A program made the position numbers and the translations under genes. DNA of 64,000 bases from Leptodactylus fallax (taxonomy: Eukaryota > Chordata > Amphibia > Anura > Leptodactylidae), in assembly GCA_947044405.1 (NCBI GenBank), contig CAMRHE010000324.1:806001-870000 (forward strand), written 5' to 3'. Positions 50,345 through 61,342 of this stretch are shown here, in pieces (position 1 is the first letter of the stretch; the number at the start of each line of letters is the position of its first letter). Below the pieces are notes generated by a model. That model saw nothing but the letters and a program-made list of their open reading frames with translations, did no database searches and was not told the origin of the DNA.

Positions 50345-51617
50345 ATATTATCACCACCTCCCAAACATACTCAACTATTGGAAAGAGCACATTAAAGTGA
50401 TAAACACTATACAGTACCTTAGTTACTGTATATATATCGTTTTTGCAGATTTGGAATAAACCATTTTGAAATCTTATGCAAATAAGTAAAATCAGATGCT
50501 GCCTGGAATCCCTTGGATCCAGTAGGTGCATTGCCTTCTATGACTGTTAATGAGGTACTACCTGCTTTTTTTTTCACATAAAACCAGCCTCAAAACTTCC
50601 TGACTTTGGTAGCAATGATTCGGCCCTTTGCCTGTATATATGTGGTACCTTTGGTGCTAAACTTAGATATGATTTGCCTAGCAAGAAATGCTAAATGCTA
50701 AGAAAGGCATTCCAAACATGAAGACTGAATTATATTCCATTCCCAAAGTTGTGAAAAGATAGACAAGAATAAAATAGGAAAAGTACTTAAAGTGCGGGGG
50801 TAAACTCTTAGAGGGAACAATACACTGGTTTCCCCTAAGTAAGAAGGGAAGAATAAGAAGGTAATGCAGAGTGTAGGAGAATGGAGTCCATGGGCAATTA
50901 AGCCACCAGACTTCTCTACTACCCTTAAGCAACCAACTACAGATGTGCCCTCACTAACTATGCCACTAGATGAAAGAAAGCTATATCTGAGTAAGCTATC
51001 TCCCATAGTGTTTACTGGGGAAATAGATTTTTAATAATCAGAGTTCTCTCTCATATATTGGTGAAGATATGTTCACCTTAGTGTGTAAATACCCCCACAA
51101 TTAAATGAATAAATGGTTGGGAGAAGTTGCTTTTGGAAGATGTTTAGATACCATTCATCATTCATGGCAGTAAAGATGGCAAAATTGTGAGTGAGCCCAC
51201 TCCTTTGGATGAAAAGCAAAGCTTGAATGGTTTCAGGGTGCTTTACTGTTGGTGTGACACAGAAATCACTGCTTCTGGAATGATTGTGTATCACGCCAAC
51301 AGTACAGCATCCATTTATTCGTGTGTGTGGTTGCTTTTCATCTAAGGCAATGGGTGAGAGTTTGGAGGTGGACATACCATTGGTGCAGCTGCACAGGGAC
51401 CCCTATCTCCTTAACAGCAGCTTTCCACTCTCTATTAGAATGAGGGTAAATGCCAAAGTTAATAAATGTCATGGCTAATCATTACAGGAGTATTGTTAGA
51501 AAGAAGTAAGGGGGTGCTCTGTGCTGAGATATTGGAAAACAAGGGGCCTATAACTGTTCTTTCACAGGGGCCCTCAGTTGTCTGTGTCCACCCTGAGAAT
51601 GGCACTTAAGGTGCTCC
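50345..51617. other. No recognisable gene
   Basis: AT-rich DNA, nothing assigned. Confidence 0.4.
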
Positions 51618-51621
51618 TTAA

Positions 51622-52535
51622 CCACTTCCGTACTGCCCATAGACTATATACGTCCAATGGGTCGTTGTCTAATTCTGCAAGGACTTACTGGTACGTCCAA
51701 GCAGAACTCAGTAGCTGCACGAAATCGTGCAGCTGCTGAAACAGGGAGCCGGCTGTAACTTCAGCCAGAGAGAAGATGGAAGGTTTATTACCTTCCTTGC
51801 CTTCCCGATCACTGTGTATACAGCGCTCATTGAGCGCTGAATACAGCACTATGAGCGCCCCTATCTTGTGTCCGCCTTCTGACGCGGCGGTCATGTGATC
51901 CTTCGGGATCAGAGTGTGTTAGGGCTGCTTGGTCCTACAAGTCCCAGTTCAGCTCTATAGTAATGTTCAGGAGGCTGCATTCCTCCTGCAACTGGGGCTA
52001 AATGTACCCCAGTTACAGGGGAAATCAGCCTCCCCAACAAAAAAAAGTAATCAGATGTTCCCAAAGGTCTATTATGACTTTAGGGGGACACAATGTAAAA
52101 AAAAAAAAAATAAATGAAAAAATTAATAGAAAAGTAAGAAAAAAAATGTAAATAAAATAGTTTTAAAAATAATACGCCAACAATAAAATGCCCTTATTAC
52201 AGGTTTTAGCCCCACCCCCGACACCATAAAGAACAAAAATTACGGTAACGGAGAGGAAAAACTATTTTATAAAGTTTTTTAGTAGCCCTTTGTGTTAAAA
52301 ACATACACGTTTCCCCTCCCCCTTTGGTTATATTTTCCCAGATATAAAAAAAAAATTAAAACACATGCAAAAATAAAAAACATAAAAATAAAGCCCTATG
52401 TGTCACCGAAGAAGACGCAGAAATGAGTTGAATAACGCATATGATAAAAATGTTACAGCCTTCAAAACCGCATATACAAAAAAACCCAAAAATGTGTCTT
52501 GTCCTGGAACAAAAATTGGCCCGATACTGAAGTGG
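51622..52535. repeat. TTAA-flanked MITE with CCACTTC ends
   Basis: CCACTTCCGTACTGCC at the left and its approximate reverse complement CGATACTGAAGTGG at the right are directly flanked by TTAA (51618-51621 and 52536-52539), the target duplication of piggyBac-type elements. A hairpin GAAATCGTGCAGCTGC next to GTAGCTGCACGAAATC lies near 51714-51737. There is no transposase. Confidence 0.78.
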
Positions 52536-52539
52536 TTAA

Positions 52540-52990
52540 AAGAATGCTTAAGTGTATCTCATACAAAATGCAGCTGTTACATTTGTGATCCAGTAGGAGG
52601 ATATTTCCTAACAGATCTTACTTTATCTATTAAGTATTTATTCCTAAGAACACTTTCCTATAAAAGATTTACCCCTGACTTGTATCTTTACCTTAACCAT
52701 AGCGTAGTCAGATGTGCCATTTTATTTGCGGATCATTTATTTTAAATATTCAAAAAATAAAGGATTCACTACTGCCATATCAATTCTGGACTTTGACAAA
52801 AGAAACCAACCAAGAAGTTCAACTATAACAAAAAAAATCCTTCTTAAGTCCATATTTCTTTCTCCCCACATCCTTAAATCTGGGGTCTCAGTAAAATTTG
52901 ACCAATGGAGAGGTATGTAAAGTATTTTAATCAGACTCTTATCCTGTCCAAATGTTACTCCATAACAAAGTTAAAGTTTCTATTAACAAT
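52540..52990. other. No recognisable gene
   Basis: AT-rich DNA. Nothing assigned. Confidence 0.4.
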
Positions 52991-53037
52991 GGCCCAGTGT
53001 CTAAATGTTCCATGGATAATACCAGATTCAGTACGTA
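52991..53037. repeat. Left half of a dispersed repeat split by a Tc1 insertion
   Basis: GGCCCAGTGT, ATGGATAATACCAGATTCAG and the TA at 53036-53037 match 56747-56780. The right half continues at 54652-54720 on the other side of the Tc1. Confidence 0.8.
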
Positions 53038-54651
53038 CAGTGCCTTGCGAAAGTATTCGGCCCCCTTGAACTTTTCAACCTTTTGCCACATTTCAGGCTT
53101 CAAACATAAGGATATAAAATTTTTATTTTTTTGTGGGACACAATTGTGAAGTGGAACGAAATTTATTGGATATTTTAAACTTTTGTAAAAAATAAAAAAC
53201 TGAAAAGTGGGGCGTGCCAAATTATTCGGCTCCCTTAAGTTAATACTTTGTAGTGCCACCTTTTGCTGCGATTACAGCTGCAAGTCGCTTGGGGTATGTC
53301 TCTATCAGTTTTGCACATCGAGAGACTGAAATTCTTGCCCATTCTTCCTTGGAAAACAGCTCGAGCTCAGTGAGGTTGGATGGAGAGCGTTTGTGAACAG
53401 CAGTTTTCAGCTCTTTCCACAGATTCTTGAATGGATTCAGGTCTGGACTTTGACTTGGCCATTCTAACACCTGGATATGTTTATTTGTGAACCATTCCAT
53501 TGTAGATTTTGCTTTATGTTTGGGATCATTGTCTTGTTGGAAGATAAATCTCCGTCCCAGTCTCAGGTCTTTTGCAGACTCCAACAGGTTTTCTTCCAGA
53601 ATGGTCCTGTATTTGCCTCCATCCATCTTCCCATCAATTTTAACCATCTTCCCTGTCCCTGCTGAAGAAAAGCAGGCCCAAACCATGATGCTGCCACCAC
53701 CATGTTTGACAGTGGGGATGGTGTGTTCAGGGTGATGAGCTGTGTTGCTCTTATGCCAAACATATCGTTTTGCATTGTGGCCAAAAAGTTCAATTTTGGT
53801 TTCATCTGACCAGAGCACCTTCTTCCACATGTTTAGTGTGTCTCCCAGGTGGCTTGTGGCAAACTTTAAGCAAGACTTTTTATGGATATCTTTGAGAAAT
53901 GGCTTTCTTCTTGCCACTCTTCCATAAAGGCCAGATTTGTGCAGTGTACGACTGATTATTGTCCTATGGACAGACTCTCCCACCTCAGCTGTCGATCTCT
54001 GCAGTTCATCCAGAGTGATCATGGGCCTCTTGGCTGCATCTCTGATCAGTCTTCTTCTTATTTGAGATGAAAGTTTAGAGGGACGGCTGGGTCTTGGTAG
54101 ATTTGCAGTGGTCTGATACTCCTTCCATTTCAATATGATCGCTTGCACAGTGCTCCTTGGGATGTTTAAAGTTTGGGAAATCTTTTTGCATCCAAATCCA
54201 GCTTTAAACTTCTCCACAACAGTATCACGGACTTGCCTGGTGTGGTCCTTGGTCTTCATGATGCTCTCTGCACTTTAAACAGAACCCTGAGACTATCACA
54301 GAGCAGGTGCATTTATATGGAGACTTGATTACACACAGGTGGATTATATTTATCATCATCAGTCATTTAGGACAACATTGGATCATTCAGAGATCCTCAC
54401 TGAACTTCTGGAGTGAGTTTGCTGCACTGAAAGTAAAGGGGCCGAATAATATTGCACGCCCCACTTTTCAGTTTTTTATTTTTTACAAAAGTTTAAAATA
54501 ACCAATAAATGTTGTTCCACTTCACAATTGTGTCCCACTTGTTGTTGATTCTTCACCAAAAAATTTAAATTTTATACCTTTATGTTTGAAGCCTGAAATA
54601 TTTCAAAAGAATGAAAAGTTCAAGGGGGCCGAATACTTTTGCAAGGCACTG
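53038..54651 (-). mobile_element. Tc1-like DNA transposon, family 4, full length
   Basis: CAGTGCCTTGCGAAAGTATT at 53038 and its reverse complement ending at 54651 are flanked by TA (53036-53037 and 54652-54653). The terminal inverted repeats are about 210 bases; the left one lacks about 17 bases that the right one has near 54540-54560. Length is 1614 bases. Closely similar elements are widespread in fish, lampreys and frogs to my knowledge. The transposase frame is on the minus strand and open. Confidence 0.95.
53240..54259 (-). CDS. Tc1 transposase, family 4, open full-length frame with catalytic Glu lost
   Basis: ATG at 54259 opens 339 codons without interruption, the normal size for this family. 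Residues 1-110 hold the paired-like DNA-binding region (QVRDTVVEKFKAGFGCKKIS, IPRSTVQAIILKW) and a basic linker. The catalytic domain shows the first Asp (WSDETKIELFG, residue 152), HGGGSIMVWACFSSAGTG, the second Asp (QQDNDPKH, residue 243) and [14 protein letters not shown], where Glu is replaced by Lys (residue 278, codon at 53428-53426) and the preceding Ile by Phe. The spacing equals DD34E with the Glu changed. The C terminus is GGTTKY. The protein could still bind its terminal repeats, but catalysis is not expected. Confidence 0.95.
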   Translation of the reverse strand: MKTKDHTRQVRDTVVEKFKAGFGCKKISQTLNIPRSTVQAIILKWKEYQTTANLPRPSRPSKLSSQIRRRLIRDAAKRPMITLDELQRSTAEVGESVHRTIISRTLHKSGLYGRVARRKPFLKDIHKKSCLKFATSHLGDTLNMWKKVLWSDETKIELFGHNAKRYVWHKSNTAHHPEHTIPTVKHGGGSIMVWACFSSAGTGKMVKIDGKMDGGKYRTILEENLLESAKDLRLGRRFIFQQDNDPKHKAKSTMEWFTNKHIQVLEWPSQSPDLNPFKNLWKELKTAVHKRSPSNLTELELFSKEEWARISVSRCAKLIETYPKRLAAVIAAKGGTTKY

Positions 54652-54720
54652 TATGTTGTATAGGATAGGGGAATGTGAATAAAGGGCAGAATACATTGGA
54701 TACCATGAAGTATGCCATGT
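54652..54720. repeat. Right half of the dispersed repeat split by the Tc1
   Basis: ATAGGATAGGGGAATGTGAA, AAAGGGCAGA and TATGCCATGT follow the order of 56781-56846. Confidence 0.8.
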
Positions 54721-54724
54721 GAAA

Positions 54725-54985
54725 AAACAAAAAAACACACCTCCTTATCAATCTCTAATAAAATAATATCTAACTTAATTTTTTTTATGGATAAGTACAG
54801 TAACCCATCTAGAATATGTAGTATACACTGAATGGAATTTCTCATCTATCCACTTTTTCTTAATATATAACCAATACTCTCTCTAGTCAGGTATGTCTCC
54901 ACCAAACTGATAGCGGGGAGATTGTGGTTCACAAAATCAAATACCATAAGCCTTTTTATCCAATCACCCATCCCCCTAATATTCG
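54725..54985 (-). pseudogene. L1-type ORF2 endonuclease, N-terminal remnant
   Basis: On the minus strand LSNIRGMGDWIKRLMVF and VNHNLPAISLVETYLT correspond to the start of the L1 endonuclease (Asn in the first motif, Glu in the second, here VETYL for the usual QETHL), followed by a frameshift into a degenerate continuation. Only about 85 codons are preserved. Confidence 0.65.
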
Positions 54986-55189
54986 ACAAAAATATATATG
55001 TATAGTATCAACTTATTACTGTTTTTTTCCATAAGTAATTTTAATTAAGATCTGTTGGTGAGACCCCAGCTGAGGGAGACCAGCTTTTTCTAGTGGGAAT
55101 ATACACTTAGGAGTGAAAGAGGAAAAAAAAAAAAAAAATACCAACATTCTTCAACCAGGTACTGCCCTCCGTCCCATTCAATGAACAGA

Positions 55190-55930
55190 AAGTCCATCCT
55201 GCAGAACTGTTAGCCCACTCCTCGCTCCCCAATTCTATTCATCCAAGAGTATTCCGCATATCAAATTGTCACACATTTCCCAACATCAAAGTCCAACACT
55301 ATCATCTCGCTTCTTCCAGAGAGTTAAATAATATAGTCCATTCTGGATATACCAGACACATCTTTATGAGAAACATTAAAGACAACACAGTGTAAGCCTG
55401 AGGCAGCCATCGCTTCACATCTTTGTAGCTGCATTTCTTTAACTGTTACTTTAGAGAAATCCAGGATAGATAGCTATTTAATTTCTATTATACTGATATG
55501 CTTCAAGTTCCTAATGTTTCCTAAGGATTATGTCTGAATCTTAGGACCATAGAACTTTAAACAATATAGAACCAACCCAGTTGAGGTTTTTCCCAGTATT
55601 TGGTGGGCTCCCTCCACTCCAAATAATGTAGCCAATATCTCTCTCTCAACAAACTCCATTAAGTAGATCTGTATAAAAGTAACAATATCTATCCACATCC
55701 TAGCCCTCAGGAATACCAAGAATGCAGATATTGCTCCTCCAAGTCAATTATTAATTGTTCAGCTCTTTGTTTTCTACATGAGTATTAGTAACCTCCCCCT
55801 TAATGGCATTTATCTGACCAGACTTGCAGTTTGGTCTTCTCTAACTTTCACTCTGTCTCCGAGCTTACTTAATTCAATAATAAGCATAAAGTCATTATAA
55901 AACCATCCCCATCTGTACAGCTAAATCTTC
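55190..55930 (-). pseudogene. L1-type ORF1 remnant
   Basis: On the minus strand the readings LSKLGDRVK (about 55870), WRSNICILGIPEG (about 55742-55704) and VEGAHQILGKTST (about 55615-55575) follow each other as coiled-coil end, RNA-recognition motif start and the family's conserved RAH segment. Shifts and stops separate them. It is older than the ORF1 at 23946. Confidence 0.68.
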
Positions 55931-55960
55931 AAGTGAGGAGTTACTTTTATATTTTTTTTT

Positions 55961-56746
55961 AACTTCAAGCAGGATTTCCACTAAAATTTAACTGGTGACT
56001 TCCTCTCAACCTTCTCTATCCCCAAAACAGAGTATCTGGAGCCTGAGGAATGCCTGTCTACTATATCTTGTTTACCCTCAACATTCATAATTTCCTGTTC
56101 TAACCAAGTCTTCCCTGAGGAGATTTCCAAAATGTCATCTTGGATGATGCATCAGACTTGGATGCAGCCTTATCTATAAGGGATGCAGTATCACCTCCTG
56201 ATGTTCTGTTCACATTTTAAGGAACCATCATGATTCAGACATAAGATGTCTTGTCACAATCTCTAAACGGATCCTACAATTGATTCAATCAATAGGATCA
56301 ATATTAATATAGTGCTCTGCGTCAAACTCTCATTTATACAGTGCTGTAACCTCAATCTTTGTCTAAGTGACTTTATTTTAGGAAATCAATTTTAATTTAA
56401 TTTATATTAAATTAAAATTTTTCTGGTGCTAAGTGGGCCCTTGCCTTCTGGGAACATATTGTCCTGTGTAAAACTTATATCCATACAGTACAGATACCTC
56501 TGTCTTTGTCCAAGTGAGCTTTTCTTTCAAATCAATTTAAAAAGGTTGTCTGGGGGAGTATTTATTCACTTAACTGGTCCCAGGGATGCTTTTGATGGAT
56601 CTGGTGGTTCCGGCAACGTCACGACCCCTGGGTCATGTGATCGGATGCTTCCAGGTTCGCTCAGCCCCCTGGGTTGCTCCGCCCCTCTCCTTCCCCATTC
56701 TCAAGGGTAATTCATTATCTGAGCTATGGGGACTATTATTTACATT
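55961..56746. other. No recognisable gene
   Basis: Unassigned DNA, except for a perfect 13-base-arm AT hairpin at 56388-56419 (AATTTTAATTTAA, six-base loop, TTAAATTAAAATT) and a short GC-rich patch near 56575-56700. Confidence 0.45.
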
Positions 56747-56850
56747 GGCCCAGTTTCATGAATAATACTGGATTCAGCATATATAATGAAGATAGGGGAA
56801 TGCAAATAAAGGGCAGAGCACATTTGGTACCTTCAGGTATGTCATGTCAA
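56747..56850. repeat. Dispersed repeat, uninterrupted copy
   Basis: GGCCCAGTTTCATGAATAAT, TGGATTCAGCATATATAATG, GATAGGGGAATGCAAATAAA and GGGCAGAGCACATTTGGTAC match the two halves at 52991-53037 and 54652-54720 in order, without the Tc1. Confidence 0.82.
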
Positions 56851-57176
56851 TCTCTGGTAATCTCTTCATTTTAATCCTGCTGGTGGCTGACCGTTGGTAG
56901 TATGCATGAAACTACCATTTATAGGGCACTGTATATCTCCATTCAGTCACTTTGTCAGTGACAATTTCAGTGTAAAAGGAAAAACCTGTGCCACATCTTC
57001 TACCAGTAAGAATGTATAATGCTGTAAAATTGGAGTCATTAATAGATGAGTAAGCAGTCTCTTTGTCCAAGTAAGAATTTCTAATTTTAGGTTAATGTTA
57101 ATTCCCCTGGTGGCTGCCTGCTGGTGCTGTATTTTCTGCATCAAAGAAGCATTTACAGGGGGGCTTCATATTTTAG

Positions 57177-57396
57177 CTTACTTGTATAGCGCCATCATAT
57201 TCTGTAGCGCTTTACAGATATTGAGGTGACTGTCCCATATAGGGCTCTACATTCCCTATCAATATGTCTTTGGAGTATGGGAGGAAACCCACGCAAACAC
57301 AGGGAGAACATACAAACTCTTTGCAGATGTTGTTGGCAGGATTCAACCCCAGGACTCCAGCGCTGCAGTGCTAACAATTGAGCCACCGTGCTGCCC
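57177..57396 (-). repeat. SINE with tRNA-like head, nearly full length
   Basis: On the minus strand it starts GGGCAGCACGG, with A box TGGCTCAATTGTTAGC (57385-57370) and B box GGTTGAATCC (57348-57339), the RNA polymerase III promoter elements. The body has GCAAAGAGTTTGTATGTTCT and CCTCCCATACTCCAAAGACA; the tail has GTAAAGCGCTACAGAATATG. The anticodon-arm region does not fold as a functional tRNA. Confidence 0.88.
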
Positions 57397-58879
57397 TTTT
57401 CAGTCCAAGTAACAGTTTGTATACATTTAAATTTCATTCAAAACAGTGACAGTCATTTAATTCATACCTTAGAAAGTTTATTAGTAAGGTGGAGATTACA
57501 AAAAGCATGTCAACAGGAAATATGCATAATGCGTTTGCGATGAGGAAGGTGAGAGAATGCCAGTTTTGTATAAAAGCAAGTGTGTTTTTTACTTATTTAC
57601 TTATTTCTTACTCATTCACTAGAGGTCACAAGCCTGAGAAGCAGAAGTGTCACTCTTACGAGTGCTGCCGTCACTTCAAACAGCCGATATTTAGGGGTGC
57701 AGGGTGCCTGATCTTTTCTAATCTGGATAGGTCACCAATAAACTACCAGGAAATCCATTCAGTTCTATATTTTCTGTTTAAACTAGCCCAGCCTAGCTCT
57801 GGCCATTATAAGTGTTAGCTTATTAAATCACATTTATTGTTTGTCTGTATATTTATTGATGAGGAATTGTCCTTTAATGACAAAATGTGTGAGTGGTTGA
57901 AGGATCATTTCACAGTTCAGCAGTTCATTAGAGATGCAAGGTTTGATTAAAAGTCCTTGATAAGTTTAGGATTTGCTTATGTCATAAATTCATAATTTCA
58001 TAAATAATAAAAATCCAATATGCAAAAAGAAATGTTGCAGTGATTAAAAAAATGCAATAAATCATATGATGTGCCATATTCCATCTGCAGTTGAATTTTT
58101 ACTACGTAATATTTCCTAAATCAGAGATTAGTACAGACAGGAGATGAAAAGGCAACTTTCTTTTCTGCAGAGTCAGGTGTCATCTAAGTCTCATTTGTAA
58201 TATTATATATAGATAAATTGGCACCAGGCAAGATTGATTATTGATTGTCTGCCTTCCAAGCCTTCCTATTCCATGACAGTTTATTCAGATTTCTTTGTAT
58301 TTTTTCTGGCCAGTAAATTACCACTAGTATTTGTCTTGTATAAAATGAAGTCCAGTCAAAACTGAGAAATAGACACTGTACAAATTGGTTTGCCTACTTT
58401 TTATTAGTAACAAGCAAGACATATTATCTATTCAAAAGATCCCATCTCTGATGGACATGTACATCTCTGATCACATGAGTAGGTTTCTGTATATTTTTCC
58501 ATTGCTTTTTATCACATATATAAAATATATCTGCTGAGGTTTTTCAATAAGTGAATGTACAGTAGTTTAAAAAATCCCACTTGTTAGATGTTAAAGAACC
58601 ATTAACATCCACAAAATGGTAATGATGAAAATGTTTTGGTGCAGTTGTGTGAGCCAATGACCCGTCGTCTCTTTTAATTGGTCATTCCTGGTAGGTAGAG
58701 GTAGCTCTGAGTCATTGCCAAATTATGTCTTCCTCTAATTACAGTATATGATCCTATGTAGCTTCCTGCCAGAAGAAGACATATCATAGTAGCACACCAG
58801 TTGCGTATATGGAATGGGAGAAAGATCTTGCTAGAACTACATGGGAATTGGGGGAAAAAAACAAGACAAGAACTACTGG
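57397..58879. other. No recognisable gene
   Basis: AT-rich DNA, nothing assigned. Confidence 0.4.
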
Positions 58880-59960
58880 AAGAACATTTCCACGCCTGCT
58901 GGTGTTGGCGGCAGCAGCAATGTGCAGTGATCTCCCATATGGCAGTTTTGTACATTATCAAATGAAAAATCCATGGCACAGTGCAAGATCTGCAAGCAGA
59001 AATTAGCCAAATTGGCCATGGCCATGCCGACACATATGTAGGAACGAGGTCTCTGAGTACATGAGTACATGATATGGCTACGCCTTCTCACCATGATCAT
59101 CTTTGTAGGCAGGCCACATCCACACATCCACACATAGGACTTGTTCATCGTTCTCATTATCACCTCTGTTTGCGTCTCCTCCTCTTCCACCATGCTAATG
59201 TCAGTCATCCATAAAGAATGTCCAGGAAACAGCAATATGAACTTGGTCATCCAGCTAGTCTAGAACTTTAAGTTGTCAATTTACTGGCGGTGAAGTCGCT
59301 GTTGTAAATTTACTGGATTCCACTGCGTTTTGCCAACTGTACATCAACAGTCTTGATGCAGAATACCTAGCACCATTATTTCTCTAGGACAGTTGTCCCT
59401 GCTTGATATCTTCATGAGGGCTTCTCCTTGGATATGTCCATGTGGGGTAAGGTGTACGTCACCAATCCATCTCCACGTGGAGAAACAATAATACAATACA
59501 TAGGACAATACATAGCATTCATGGCCCACTGGGTCATTGTTTTAAGCAGCAGTGGCCACTGCATCCAGGCCAGATACTGCTTCTGACACCACCCCATGGG
59601 TGCAGGCACAGTTTTAACAGCAGGAGACCCATCTGTCTCCTCAAGTTCCTCTGCACTAGACTATTTCCTGCCCCCAACTTTACCAGGGTAAAGACATTGC
59701 TTCTAATCTCCCTCCCTCATTTCATGACTGTGACGCAAGAAACACATCACTGGCTTGATAGCACATGCTGGAGCCTCAGTTTGAGCATAAGAAGGCAGTG
59801 AATTATTACTGTATACAACAAACCTTATGGACAATGTGTTATTTTGAAATCCTCCATCAGAGCCTCATGAAGTATGTTGCCTTCTGAAGCCCTTTGAGGA
59901 GGATCAGGCAAATGTGTCAAAAGCAGGGACAACTGCAGCATCAGTGATGTCATCCTTTTG
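58880..59960 (+). pseudogene. hAT-superfamily transposase relic
   Basis: The plus strand shows a degenerate BED zinc-finger-like reading (WQF, then KSMAQCKICKQKLAKL, about 58939-59024), a middle part with YVTNPSPRGETIIQYIGQY (about 59455-59511) and near the end PFEEDQANVSKAGTTAASV (59890-59946), the last resembling the PFEEATK...SKAGTTAS segment of vertebrate BED-finger hAT transposases. Stops and shifts are frequent, and the terminal repeats are not seen. The order is right for one protein, but each match is weak; a chance association of motifs is possible for the first two. Confidence 0.42.
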
Positions 59961-60472
59961 ATATATATCTTACAGGAAACATTTACAGTTTGACAATAAG
60001 AATAACAATTTCTACCTCTTACTCACTCTTGGAAGATATTCCAGCTTTTTCAGCTTGAGAGCCAGGCACAATAGTTTGCCATAATTTTTTTTTTTTTTTT
60101 TTTTTTAAGGTAAAGGAAAAAAAAGCATCCACACTGGCACTTCTGAATGGTGTTGATTATACACATATTGGTGGTTTGCGTGGGAATAAATAGATCGGAG
60201 TAGGTGTTCTCTTTATGCCTATATAGTCAGCTGCAGCTCACCCCCAGGACCACTTGACACTGAGGTCAGTGGTAATAGTAGTGAAAAGGAAAAGGAGAAA
60301 AATAGGGTGTGTGCGAGCACTGGTTAACCTGGTGGTCAAGTGTAGGTAATAAATACTGTTGAGCGGGTAAATTCAATAGTTAATTTTTGTTCCACTATGC
60401 AACAAATGACAGGCAACGCATTTCGACACTGTGCTAGCGTCATCAAGCCAAATAAATGACAAAGGACATGTC

Positions 60473-60507
<35 letters not shown>

Positions 60508-60810
60508 GTAAAAATATATATATGTGTAAAAACAATAAAAAGATATGTACAAGATAAAATAAGAAAATAATGCTAAAGTAAATTCAATAAAATGGATAAG
60601 ACATGGTAAAAATTAGGTAATGACAGCAGATAAAAACAGGGTTTATAAAAATGAGCATAACGTAGAGGGCTGCAGGAAAGTAAAATAGTGTCATATAGGT
60701 AGCATTTAAACAAATGAAATTACCAAGGTACTAATGTCTACGTATAAATGTGTTGTATTTTTATGTAAGTATAAAGTTGGTATAAAATATAGGTGTAAAT
60801 AGTGTAAGTA
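59961..60810. other. Possible Penelope-like terminal fragment and microsatellites
   Basis: GGCAACGCATTTCGACACTG and GCGTCATCAAGCC at 60412-60449 resemble the terminal region of frog Penelope-like elements. A T-run (60085-60109) and a TG/TA microsatellite (60472-60523) are also here. TATAAAATATAGG at 60780 could act as a TATA box just before the LTR described next. No coding signal. Confidence 0.4.
60472..60523. repeat. TG microsatellite followed by TA tract
   Basis: About 18 TG units with one TTTG interruption, then AAAA and five TA units. Confidence 0.95.
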
Positions 60811-60930
60811 TGTGAGCCAGAGGGCGCTGTTGAGCGACCCAGGCTAGACCAGAAAAGGCTGTCAGCCACGCCTTTGGGTGGTGGCACGCAACTCCAGAGG
60901 GGCTGGAGCATCCTGCAGGAAGCAGGAAGT

Positions 60931-61101
60931 AGTGGACCAGCGAGGACGGAGAGAGAGGCTCTGTCCCAGAGGGCTGGCGTCCACAGGAGTGGACAAGCGA
61001 GGACGGAGAGAGAGGCTCTGTCCCAGAGGGCTGGTATCCACAGGAGTGGACCAGCGAGGACGGAGAGATAGGCTCTGTCCCAGAGGGCTGGCGTCCACAG
61101 A
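60931..61101. repeat. Three tandem 57-base units within the putative LTR
   Basis: Units start at 60931, 60988 and 61045, each AGTGGAC(C/A)AGCGAGGACG, GAGAGA(G/T)AGGCTCTGTCCCA, GAGGGCTGG and CCACAG. They differ at only a few positions. Position upstream of the polyadenylation signal fits the enhancer (U3) part of an LTR. Confidence 0.95.
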
Positions 61102-61213
61102 GGACTGTTGCTAGAGCTGAGTAACAGTCAGGACAGTTAGGGGCTCAAGGAGTGAGTTAGGCCCTAACTGTGGCATAGGTTTTTTGTTATTTTGCTGTGT
61201 TGCAGTTAAGCTG

Positions 61214-61219
61214 AATAAA
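61214..61219 (+). promoter_or_regulatory. Polyadenylation signal AATAAA in putative LTR
   Basis: AATAAA within AGCTGAATAAAGCC, about 120 bases before the LTR end, the usual place for the R/U5 part. Confidence 0.6.
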
Positions 61220-61342
61220 GCCACTTTTATTTACACTTGGACCGTCTGAAAGCTATCTTTCCGGTGCCCAGTACCATGAACCACCGCTGTCCGGACCAGG
61301 AGAAGCCGCCATTTTGAGTCTAATTCCCCAAGCTATCACATA

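Larger units (their letters stand above)
54725..55960 (-). mobile_element. L1-type LINE, antisense remnant with ends of ORF1 and ORF2
   Basis: The minus strand holds a decayed ORF1 (about 55930-55200), an inter-ORF region and the first part of ORF2 (about 54985-54725). The order is correct for an L1 with the 3' part missing. The junction near 54725 lies inside the dispersed repeat that also carries the Tc1. Confidence 0.68.
60811..61340 (+). repeat. Putative 5' long terminal repeat
   Basis: The stretch starts TGTGAGCC and ends GCTATCACA, so the outer TGTGA/TCACA form an inverted repeat with the canonical TG...CA ends. It contains a polyadenylation signal AATAAA (61214-61219) and a triple 57-base repeat (60931-61101), and a primer-binding-like sequence follows at 61343. 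The second LTR would lie beyond the window, so the boundary at 60811 is inferred from the end motif alone. Confidence 0.62.

Noticed and set aside
57339..57396. tRNA gene
   Set aside because: A and B boxes are present, but the stretch is the head of a SINE with a body and tail shared with 43139-43358 and cannot form a full cloverleaf.
60862..61114. Repetitive Arg/Gly-rich frames on both strands
   Set aside because: They are produced by the 57-base period, which is a multiple of three, so several frames remain open without coding meaning.
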